From Paraspadella gotoi (taxonomy: Eukaryota > Chaetognatha): 64,000 nt of DNA. The stretch lies in NCBI GenBank assembly GCA_051294375.1, contig CM119270.1, positions 16,430,165 through 16,494,164 on the forward strand. Reading direction: 5' to 3'. Every line of letters begins with the position of its first letter. The stretch's first letter is position 1. This document shows positions 11,270 to 21,310 of the stretch, in pieces. The position numbers and the translations under genes were made by a program. A model generated the notes under the pieces. That model did no database searches. It was given only the letters and a program-made list of their open reading frames with translations, and was not told where the DNA came from.

Positions 11270-11848
11270 TCACTATCCTTTCCCTCTTCCTTCGCCCCAT
11301 TTAACCCCACCTCCCTTCCTTACCCATCGCTCACCTCAGTTCCATCCGCCAGGAAACAGGATCAACCCTCGTAATCAAATCATTTCCCACCTCCGATTTT
11401 GAGAGACAAACAAATTTCCGACACAAAATCGATCATAAATTTTGCGGAGTCGACGGTTATATCTCCCTTAGTTTTTTATTTATTTATTTAAAATCCAATT
11501 AAACTTTACGTCTTATTATTTGTTTTTAACTTTATAATGTATGTATCTGTTTAAAAAATAGCGAATAAGGATGGATAAATCATTTAGTAATTTACCTATT
11601 CTCTGTCCAATTAAAAACAAAATTCATAATAAAAAAAGGTATGCATCCACATATGTGTGTCTATATGTATCTCGATAGATATGATTTACAGCTGTTTCAT
11701 GATAGTACCAAATTACATCCGCGCTTTATCACTTTGTTTTCCGGATATGTTTACCTGGATTCTCGTCGCGAACGTTTGTCGACGGAGGAGAGAAAAAAAA
11801 AGATGGCGTCATCGATTTTTGGTCACAATTTTTCGTCCCGCGATAAGA

Positions 11849-11889
<41 letters not shown>

Positions 11890-12283
11890 CTATCCGCAAT
11901 ATTGCATCTTTCCGTCACGTACTCAACGGCCGCTAACGAAAATGAAAAAAAAATGTTTACCGAAAAGAATTCGTGAGAATCATTTTCGCGTCGAATCGGA
12001 CTTTGGCTTTTGCGGACAGTGAATTGATCAGCGCGTCTTTTTCGATCAATAATTACAACTCTTTTTTTTTAAGTGGATAATGCGGATGTTTTAAAAATTA
12101 TAAAATATCCCACAAATTAAATTTTATTAATTCTATTGTCACGCCCTCATACAGTTACACCCAACCCGGACGCTCCATCATTCAGCCAACAGGCTTATTA
12201 CTATGGACTTTCTATGATCTATAACTGATCTGCACTCGTCGCTCAACAGCATCGTTGACAAAACTCCAGCACTTCTCTCCATC

Positions 12284-14686
12284 ATGCGTCTCCCGACTTC
12301 GCGACGTTGGAAATTCGCCGGCGTCGCCCTCTACACTTTGACGGCGACGGCGGCTTCGGCTTTCTACATCGTCGACGTTGGATCCGATTTGGCGTTGGCG
12401 AAGAGTCACTTCCACAACGGGGACATTTACTGGGGTCAGTGGGGTGACTGGGGTCCAAGGGGTTAAGGGATCGGGAGGGTCCTTGGATTGTTGTCGGATG
12501 TGACGCTGACGAAAAATTACGGTGATGAGAGAATTTCGGAAGTATTTCTGATTACGAAGTTTTTATGAGTTTTTTAAAATCAACGTATTTATCTAATCTT
12601 ACGTATTAATTTTAGATAATTTTATTTACTCATCGATAATTGTCATATAAAAATATGTGCCGTCATTAATTACTTCACACACTTAACTTACGAATATCCA
12701 TATTTCAAAAAATTCTTGTATTGATTAAAAAAGAACCAAGATAATTAAAACAATACTACAAAATGCAAATTCGATTGAGGCCATGATTCTGATCCTCATT
12801 AATAAATCCTCCCCAATCCACCAGGTGGATGGACTTTGGGCATCGCCATATTCGCCTGGTTACTCACCCTCATTTCACTCATCTGGAACTTTCCTCTCTT
12901 CACCGAAAGTCTTCGTCGACGTGACGTCATCCTCATCATCGTCGCCTCCATTGTCGGTCTACAACTTCCGGTTGTCAAGGCGATGGTAGTGGCGAAAAAG
13001 TGGCGCCGTTGGTGGTGCTACAGAGCTGAAGATGAAAGTGGTGAGTGTTCAATGAGAGACGGAGTGGTCACCGTTGAATCAGAAGTGCCGGTTAGGATTG
13101 AGGAGTCGGGGTTTGGTGTTACAACGGCGTCGTCAGCAGCGTCGGCGGCGCCGACTGGGACGCCTAATGTGTCTACCACCGTGACTACACAGGATGACGC
13201 ATCATTGAAAACGATTCACAGCAATGCTGATCATTCTGAAACCGAATTCAAAGATCAAGCAGTTAATTCACAGACCGAAGAGGTTGACCCTGGAATCGAT
13301 GGCCCGAATTCACAGCAAACTGGTGCTAACAAACTCTGCAAGTCATTCAAAACCTTTGTAGAGTTTGAACAAAATTTTGTGGCTCTGCTGCGAGACCCTC
13401 CATCAAATCTCAAAGCCTCTCAGACCCCCAATAAAATTTTAATCAGTGAGGAGAAGCAACTGGAGCATCTCTATGATGCCTCCAACATCTCTTTAGTGGG
13501 GTTTGAAGACATGCCCTCCTTGATTCTGCAGCTCTACATCATCGCAAAAACAAATTCAATTGATTCATTGAGGATTTTAGGCGTTTTTACTTCTTTTGTC
13601 TCCTCCACTGTGGCACTTATAAAGGCAAGTTTTTATGTTAAATCTTAAGAAAGATTTATATACATTTGTAATTAGTTTATGTTAGACCAAAAAAAAATTC
13701 ACTCTCAATAAAAATTAGTAAGCAATTTAAAAATTGATCATTGATTTAAAAAAAATATTACATCATTCTTTTTTAATCATTCTATACTAGGTCCGGCAAG
13801 CGGCAGCTTCTTCGCGCGCAAGAAGCATCTCGTTTTGGGAATTTCAATTCTACCCCAAAGGATACGAGAGGACATGGACGAGGCATTGGACCTTCATCAT
13901 TTTCTATGCCCTCTGCCTTCAGTTCCACATCACAACGACCAACACCGTCCCGTTTCTTGCTGCTATTGATGGACTTCATTTTCTGTCTCTCAATCTCTTT
14001 TTTAGCTTGGAAGGCGCATTGCTCTATGAACTCTTCGTAAAGAGTAAGGATGATTAATATCATTTCAAAATTAAATACAAACAGTCAGAATATTTACTGG
14101 TTAAAGATTTACTTTAATCCTCTCTGTTCTTATTTAAACTCACTTAATTCCAGGAGGCTGGCGTGTCGTTACAGCTTCCATCATCTTCGGAATTCTCTAT
14201 GTCATCGTATCTCTCTGGATTGTCATCCGATGGATTACAAAGTTGGCACCATTCCTCCCTGCAGCATCTCTCAATGTCATCCCTTCTCCATTTTATCAGT
14301 GGCTACATGATGAAATCATTCAAAACGATTCCACTTCCAACTCGACCCGACCCTCGTGGGCAATTTGCAATGATTCCCTTTGGACCTCAACCACTTCTTC
14401 CAGCCTGCGCCTGTCCCTCTTCTCCAATGTCTCATTCTGCTTAACCGACGTTGCTTCAATCCTCTTTGTTATCATCTCCGTTTCCTGTTTCCTTGTCTTC
14501 TTTCTTCAAGTGGCATTTGTTTCTGGCATAGTTGACTGGATGTTGGGCATTGAAAGGAGTTTGAACAACATGTCGGAAGTCGATGCCAAGTCAAATGACA
14601 ATCAAAATTTGAGCAATGAGAAGTGCAATTCAATCAATACTACACTGGATCATCAAAAAATAACTGTTATGATTGGTTGTACTTGA
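12284..14686 (+). CDS. XK-related protein, unit A (intact, 4 exons)
   Basis: Exons 12284-12434, 12825-13624, 13791-14043 and 14154-14686 join to 1737 nt (578 aa). XK/CED-8 family members are polytopic plasma-membrane proteins, several of which scramble phospholipids and expose phosphatidylserine in apoptosis. Family hallmarks seen: DVGSDLALAKSHF then GGWTLG across intron 1, a basic KKWRRWW stretch after the second hydrophobic pair, a polar loop of about 145 residues, and DASNISLVGFEDMPSLILQL matching the family's D...LFE..PQL.LQLYI block. Further hydrophobic segments occur in exons 3-4, with a sequon-bearing loop (NDS, NST) and SWAICNDSLW. The tail carries SEVD-A (14573-14587). Intron phases are 1, 0 and 1. 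Intron 2 begins GC (AAG|GCAAGT); the others are GT. The start is supported by alignment with unit C. Exon homology is strong; the exact function is inferred. Confidence 0.85.
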
Positions 14687-14874
14687 AAATTAAATTTAGT
14701 AATCATAGTTTAAAATATATTTTTAATTTTTTTACAGATAAATTTTGTTTTCAGATATTGTACATACAAATATTTGAATAAAAAAATTTGCTATTGACAT
14801 TTAATTTTTTAAACTTCTTCCACCACAACCTCACGTTGCCACTTTATCATTTTGCCTAAACACTCTCCTTCATC

Positions 14875-15885
14875 ATGTGCCTCTTCAACTCATGTTATTG
14901 CAAATTTGCCAAAGCCATCCTCTACAGTATAACAGCATTAGCAGCATCGACTTTCTACTTTGTCGTTTGGGGTCAGGTTTGGCAATAGCAAAGAGCCACT
15001 ATGTCAATGGGGACATTCAATGGGGTCAGTAAGGAGGAGCTGGGATTAAATGGAAGTTAATCTTAAATATACAGATCTGATAAGAAAGATTTTTGATTAT
15101 ATGATTTTTACAATTTTGCTTTAACAACATTTTTATTTGTCAATTTTTTTAAAAGGAAAATTTATATTACTTCAAAATGCATGTTTTGAAAGGTATTAGC
15201 TGATGCTGATCAATTTTTTTTTAAAGCGGATATGGATAAGGCACTAAGTGGGCTGAAGAGTGCAATCCGCAACTTTTTTAACCCCTTCTAGTAGTTATGG
15301 AATGAGTCCTGGGCTTGGAACCAGGCTTGAGAGTTTTCTACACCCTCAAGGCAGTTTTTGGTCATCCTCAAGCTTCCTTCAGGGTAGGAACCGGGTTACA
15401 ACTGAAGGTGCCATGCTCATTGGCGGGGTGAACTTATGCAATGCCCATTGCCCAATTACACTCTTACACCCGTTTACATCATTGTATCCCAATGGATAAC
15501 CATGCGATGGATGACTAAGTTGGCCCCATTTGTCCCCGTGACCTTGCTTGACATTATCCCTCTGCTATTTTGTATTTGGCTCCATGATGAAATTCACGGG
15601 TTCAATTCAAACTTGACTCAATACTCCTGGGCAATTTGTAACAATTCACTCTGGACTTTAGCCTCTTCTTCCTCTTCTGCTTCGATCATTTTCATTGCTC
15701 TCTCTCCCTTGAGCGTCTTTGTCTTCATCCTTCAGGTGGCCACCATTTGTGGCGCCTTTGATGGGAAATCGGGCATTGAGACGAATGCAAGTGATTTGAT
15801 TGAAGATGAAGTGGATTGTCAAAAAGATACTCAAAGATTGAATCAAATTGAAAAAATGATTATTTTATTAGATATGCTCATTTAA
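14875..15885 (+). pseudogene. XK-related unit B pseudogene (exons 1 and 4 only)
   Basis: Exon 1 (14875-15024) is homologous to unit A exon 1 but is 150 rather than 151 nt. The missing base destroys the DVGSDL reading frame. The equivalents of exons 2 and 3 are absent. In their place is AT-rich sequence and a dispersed repeat (15230-15436). Exon 4 sequence resumes at about 15468 (VYIIVSQWITMRWMTKL) and runs open to 15885, retaining SWAICNNSLW and ending with a tail that contains DEVD (15805-15816). Not expected to make a functional scramblase, although the exon 4 frame is surprisingly intact. Confidence 0.8.
15230..15436 (+). repeat. Interspersed repeat family R2, copy 1
   Basis: About 205 bp starting GGATATGGATAAGGCACTAA and containing CTTGGAACCAGGCTTGAGAG. 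It is homologous to the reverse complement of 47108-47362. It sits where exons 2-3 of XK unit B should be and abuts the residual exon 4. The shared frames (PGLGTRLESF, MLIGGVNL) could reflect an ancestral coding region or simple nucleotide conservation. Element class is unknown. Confidence 0.75.
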
Positions 15886-16047
15886 ATGTAGTTTATTATT
15901 TATGTATTTCCAGATATTTGATATAAATGCACTGCAACAGTCTTAAAATATTCTATAAATTCCTCACAACATTGCTTCATCTTGTTCAATTAAATGTCAT
16001 CCAGCAGCTGGGAATTTGCCAAAAACGTCTACATCCCTCTTTCCATT

Positions 16048-19000
16048 ATGAATCTCCCGTCTTCGTACCATTGGAAATTTGTCAAGGTCGCACTCTACAC
16101 TCTGATGGCAACTGCAGCATGTGCTTTCTACATTATTGACGTTGCGTCGGATTTGGCACTGGCGAAGAGTCACTTCGACAATGGGGACATTAACTGGGGT
16201 CAGTCGGGCGACTGGGGTCCAAGGCATTAATGGGTCGGTAGAGTTATTGGATTGTGGTCGGATTTGATGCAAGCAAAAAGTCATGGTGTTTGGAGAATTT
16301 TGGAAACATTTCTGATTAGGAAGTTTTTAAGATTTTTTTAAAATCCACATACTCATCTCATATTATTTTTAGAGATCCTTATTTACTCATCGATAATTTT
16401 CATATAAAAATCTGTGCCATTGTTTATTACTTCATACACATAACTTGCAAATATTGATTAAAAAAGACTGAATAATTACAACTAAAAAATGAAAATTTGA
16501 TTGAGGCGATTTTACCATGATTCTGATACTCTCCCATAGCATTCATAAATCCTACTCCCCAATGCTCAGATGGATGGACACTGGGCATCGCCATATTTGC
16601 CTGGTTACTCGCCCTCATCTCTCTCATCTGGAACTTTCCTCTCTACACTGAAAGTCTTCGTAGATGTGATGTTCTAATCATCGTTGTCGCCTCCATCGTT
16701 GGTCTACAACTTCCGGTCATCAAGGCAATGGTGGTGGAAAAAAAGTGGCGCCGTTGGTGGCGCGACAGAGCAAAAGATGAAGATGGTAAGAGATCAATGG
16801 CCAACTTAAATGATGGAGCATTTAGAGCTAAATCACAAGAGTCACTCTCAATAGAGGAGTTGGGGTTCAATGTTACGATGGAATCAACGGCAGCAATGGC
16901 AGGGGCGCTGACTGGGATGCCTGCTGTGTCAACTGCCATGACTACAGAGGATGACACATCATTGAAAATGATTCTCAGCAATGCTGATCATTCTGCAACC
17001 AAATTCAAAAATCCAGCAGTTATTTCACAGACCAAAGATGTTGACCCTGGAATCAATGTCCCTAATTCACAGCAAACTGGTGCTAAAAAACTCTGCAAGT
17101 CATTCAAGACCTTTGTAGAGTTTGAAAAAAATTTGTGGCTCAGCTGCAAGACCCTCCCCCAAATCTCAAAGCCTCTCAGACGACCGATGAAGTTTTAATC
17201 AGTGAGGAAAAGCAACTGGAGCATCTCTATGACGCCTCCAACATTGCTTTAGTGGGGTTCGAAGACATGCCCTCCTTGATTCTGCAGCTCTACATCATTG
17301 CAAAAACGAATTCAATTGATTCATTGAGGATTTTAGGCGCTTTTACTTCTTTTTTTTCCTCAACTGTGGCGCTTATTAAGGCAGGTTTTTTTTGTTAAAT
17401 CTTAAGAAAGTTTTATATATGTTTATAATTAGTTAATGATAGACAAAACAAATCTCTCTCTCATTAAAAATATTTTATTTTATGCAATTGAAAAAATTCA
17501 ATAATGGATTAAATGTTATATTTTTGTCACTTGAATTCAAAGCAATTTAAAAATTGATCATTGTCATTGATTTAAAAAAAATACATTATTCTTTTTACAT
17601 CAATCCATAACAGGTCCGGCAAGCGACAGCTTCGTCACGCGCAAAAAGCATCTCATTTTGGGAATTTCAATTCTACCCAAAAGGATACCAGAGGACGTTG
17701 ACAAGGCGTTGGATCTTCATCGTTTTCTACAACCTGTGCCTTCACTTCCACATCATGGCGACCAACGCCGTCCCGTTTCTTGCTGCTATCGACGGACTTC
17801 ATTTTCTGCCTCTCAATCTATTTTTTTGTTTTGAAGGCGCATTTTTTGAAGAACTCTTCATATTGAGTAAGGATACCACAAAGAGTAGTTTTTATGATCT
17901 ATATCTTTGCAAAATTAAGTTTAAAGATAAAGCATTCAAAATTTTTTTATGATTAGATTAGATAGAGAGAAAAGTAAATGATTATTTATTTACAACAACA
18001 GTGAAAATTATAATATTGGACATGTTTTGGCTTTTAGTTGCAAGCCTTTCATCATCACTTTTTACAATTGTGAAATTCAGAAGATTTTTACTTTACATAG
18101 CGTGTGAGAGAGAGAGAAATAATAGTTTCCAACAAAGAATTGAGAAAGGACAGTGGTCAGATCAATAAATTGGACAATGTACAACAAAGATATAGGGAAT
18201 AAATATTGATCCACACTTGTTAAACTCTGCCTCTCTCATTCTCTCTCTCTCCCTCTCACATCTATTTTTTCCCTCACCTTCTCTCTCTCTCTCTCTCTCT
18301 ATCTAACTTCAACCTGACCTCACATCTGATCACTGTCCTTTCTCAATTCTTTGTTGGAAACTATTCTTTCTCTCTCTCTTTCGCACACACTTTGTAAAGT
18401 AAAAATCTTCTGAATTTCACAATTATAAAAAGCGCTGATGAAGGCTTGCAACTAAAAGCCGAAACATGTCTGATATTATAATTTTCACCATTGTTGTAAA
18501 TAAATAAATATTTACTTATCTCTTTGTCTAAATTTAAACACAACAAATTGAAAGAAACTATACAATATCATTATATTATATTAATATTTTTATTTATAGT
18601 CTAAAATTGTTTTTATTTTATGCTAAAATATGAAAATATTCAATTTCTTTTTTAAAATAGTACCTACAAGATTGACGTTCAATCAAATGTTTACAAAGTT
18701 AATCTCTGTGAATTCATGTACCAAGTGACTTAATCCCAGGAGGCTGGCGTGTCATTACTGCTTCCATCGCCCTTGGAATCATCTTTGTCATTGTATCTCT
18801 CTGGATTGTCATCCGATGGATTACAAAGTTGGCGCCATTTCTCCCTGCAGCGTCTCTCAACATCATCCCTTCTCCATTTTATCAGTGGCTACGTGATGAA
18901 ATCATTCAAAACGATTCCACTTCCAACTCGACCCGACCCTCGTGGGCAATTTGCAATGATTCCATTTGGACCTCAACCACTTCTTCCAGCTTCCACCTCT

Positions 19001-19230
19001 CCCTCTTCTCCAATGTCTCATTCTGCTTAACCGATATTGCTTCGATCCTCTTTGTTGTCATCTCCATTTCCTGTTTCCTTGTCTTCTTCCTTCAAGTGGC
19101 ATTTGTTTCTGGAGTTGTTGAGTGGATGTTGGGCATTGACAGGAGTTTAGACAGTATGTCGGAAGTCGATGCCAAGTCTAATGACAATCAAAATTTGAGC
19201 AATGAAAAATGCGATTCAATTGAAACTTAA
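16048..19230 (+). CDS. XK-related protein, unit C (one frameshift)
   Basis: Exons 16048-16198, 16570-17380, 17614-17866 and 18740-19230. Exons 1 and 3 have exactly the same lengths as in unit A (151 and 253 nt). Restoring a single base gives 1707 nt (568 aa). The break is at 17132-17134, where unit A has TTTT and this copy TTT, after which the frame continues open with the conserved LVGFEDMPSLILQL block. The homopolymer context makes a sequencing error as likely as true inactivation. An upstream in-frame ATG exists at 15994, but 16048 aligns with the unit A start. Intron 2 again has a GC donor (AAG|GCAGGT), although a GT four bases on is possible. Intron 3 carries an inverted-repeat retroelement. 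The tail has SEVD-A (19159-19173). Same membrane topology as unit A. Confidence 0.75.
17977..18525. mobile_element. Fold-back element with hammerhead-like motif (Penelope-like candidate)
   Basis: Two arms of about 185 bp (17977-18165 and 18328-18525) are inverted copies around a 165-bp spacer that contains CT tracts. It lies in intron 3 of XK unit C. Each arm carries AGGCTTGCAACTAAAAGCC. The right arm (+ strand) reads CTGATGA at 18435, a GGCTT/AAGCC hairpin, then GAAACATGTC at 18461. This fits a minimal type I hammerhead as found in Penelope-like element pseudo-LTRs. The left arm (- strand) has a decayed core. No reverse transcriptase frame is present, so it is a nonautonomous remnant. Confidence 0.55.
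18421..18483 (+). ncRNA. Candidate minimal type I hammerhead ribozyme
   Basis: Elements in order: stem I outer strand AATTATAA (18421-18428), inner CG (18433-18434), core CTGATGA (18435-18441), one unpaired A, stem II GGCTT (18443-18447) with loop GCAACTAA and AAGCC (18456-18460), GAA, stem III ACATGT (18464-18469), predicted cleavage after C18470, inner TG, and stem I outer TTATAATT (18476-18483). The 8-bp outer helix is perfect and encloses an AAAG/ATA internal loop, the place where stem I-stem II tertiary contacts form in natural hammerheads. The extra A after CTGATGA departs from consensus and may weaken activity. Confidence 0.45.
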
Positions 19231-19289
19231 CTGGATCATCAAAAAATAACTGTTATGATTGGTTGTACTTGAAAATTAAATTTAGTAAA

Positions 19290-20184
19290 CATAGTTTTCC
19301 CGCGCACATAACTTCTATCTTTGGAAATTTCTATTCTATCCAAAAGTATATGAGTTATTGTCAAAAAATCATTGGAGCTTCTACTTAATTTATGGTATTT
19401 GCTTTAACTTCAACCTCATGACGATGAACACAGTGCCATTTCTTGCTGCTATTGATGGATTTCGTTTTTTATGGATCATTCCTCTTTTTTGGATTGAAGG
19501 ATCCGTGCTCTTCCATGTGCTCTTTTCATTAAGTAAGGATGTTAAAAGGAGCGAATTTAGAAAATGCAAGATAGTGTTGTATACTTTGCAGTTTGCAGCA
19601 AAATGAATTTTTAATGTTTAAAATGCATCTCTTGTATTCCTAATCCAACAGTTAGGTTAATATTTAATAATACCATAATACCATAATATCCAATCTAGGA
19701 GGCTTCCTCGTCATTGCCGACTCAGTTCTCTTACATCATTTTGTCCCAATGGATGACCATGCGATGGATGACGAAGTTGGCGCCATTTGTCCCCGCGTCA
19801 TCGCTCGACATTATCCCTTCGCCAATTAGCCATTGGTTCCGAGACGAAATCCACCAGTTCAATTCCAACTCGACCCAACCCTCGTGGGCGATTTGTAACG
19901 ATTCACTCTGGACCTCAGCCTCTTCTTCTTCTCACTCTCACATCTCCCTCTTCTCCAAAGCCTCCTTCTGCCTCGCCGATGTTGCTTCAATCATTTTCAT
20001 CGCGCTTTCTGCCTCGAGCGTCTTCGTCTTCATCCTTCAGGTGTCCATCATTTGTAGCGCCTTTGACCGGAAATCGGACGTCGAGACGAAGTCGAACGAT
20101 GATCAAAATCCTAATGAAAAACTTGATTCGATCGAAGATGCAGTGGATTGTCGAACAGATACTCAAATAATTGAATACAATTGA
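19290..20184 (+). pseudogene. XK-related unit D remnant (exons 3 and 4)
   Basis: Begins about 60 bp after the unit C stop, at a probable duplication breakpoint. Exon 3 homology (about 19296-19532) includes NTVPFLAAIDGFRFLW and ends at a GTAAGG donor. Exon 4 starts after TCTAG at 19700 as GGCTTCCTCGTC and then shifts frame near 19730. It continues open as LSQWMTMRWMTKL, SWAICNDSLW and a long tail to 20184. No exon 1 or 2 is present. The tail contains DAVD (20137-20148). Nonfunctional as a full XKR, or a fragment of a formerly complete copy. Confidence 0.75.
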
Positions 20185-20371
20185 GAAAATCACTATTTTT
20201 TTAGATATGCTCATTTACATGTAGATTATTATTTATGTATTTCCAGATATTGGATATAAATTCACTGCAACAGTCTAAAAAGTAAAAAAAACAAACTAAT
20301 TCTCCGCATTGCTCGCAACATCGCTTCATCTTGTATTATTAAACGTCATCCATCATTAACTCCACAACATC

Positions 20372-21256
20372 ATGCGCCAACCTCATCCTCAACATCAATA
20401 CTCCAGCAGCTGGGAATTCGCCAAAAACGTCTTCACCACTTTGACGGCGACTGCGGCGTCTGCTCTTTACATCCTCGATGTTGGGTCGGATTTGGCTTTG
20501 GCCAAGAGTCATTTCGACCACGGCGACGTTCATTGGGGTAAGTTTCTCGGGGTGAGGTTTTTTGGTTAAATTTCCTGGGGTAAATTTCTATAAGTCCATA
20601 AGTTCCAGATTATTTGGGAGAGTTTCTTGGGCTGAGTTTTCTTGAGGATGTTTCGGTGAATTCATTTGAAAAAGAGTAATATTTTTTAAGTGAGTTTAGT
20701 TGTCCGTGAAAGATTCTTTAAACTTACTTTAACTAACTTCAACTTACCTTTCAAAAGGTCCTTTTTCTCAAACGAATTAACAATAAACATTAGCTCAGCG
20801 TTTCTACGATCATTCCCCAGGCGGCTGGACCCTCGGCTTCGTATTCCTCGGTTGGTCCATCGCTCTCTTCTCCATCTTTTGCGATCTTCCTCTTTACGCT
20901 GAAAACATTCGTCGCGTCGACGTCGTCATAGTCGTCGTCGCCTGCGTCGTCGGTCTCCAACTTCCGGTCGTTCAAGGATTAATCGTCGTCAAGAAATGGC
21001 GGCGGTGGTGGAGGAGACGGCGGAGAGACGATGCTGCCGGTTGGTGAAGACGGGATGTCTCCGTGGAGGCTTTTTGGTTCTCTTTGGTATTTGAGGCTAG
21101 ATTGGTTTGTTTGTTTGTTTGTTCGTCTGTTCGTCTGTCTGAACCTCCAAAAGTCCACAGCAAAACTTGGGAGTAAATCTCTCTCCTATGAAATTGGTAC
21201 AAGCAATATAAAAATTATCCATTCATAATAAAACGTGGTCTTCTTCATCTCTCTCT

Positions 21257-21310
<54 letters not shown>

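Noticed and set aside
15260-15499. 79-codon frame as a gene
   Set aside because: It is the R2 dispersed repeat read into residual XK exon 4.
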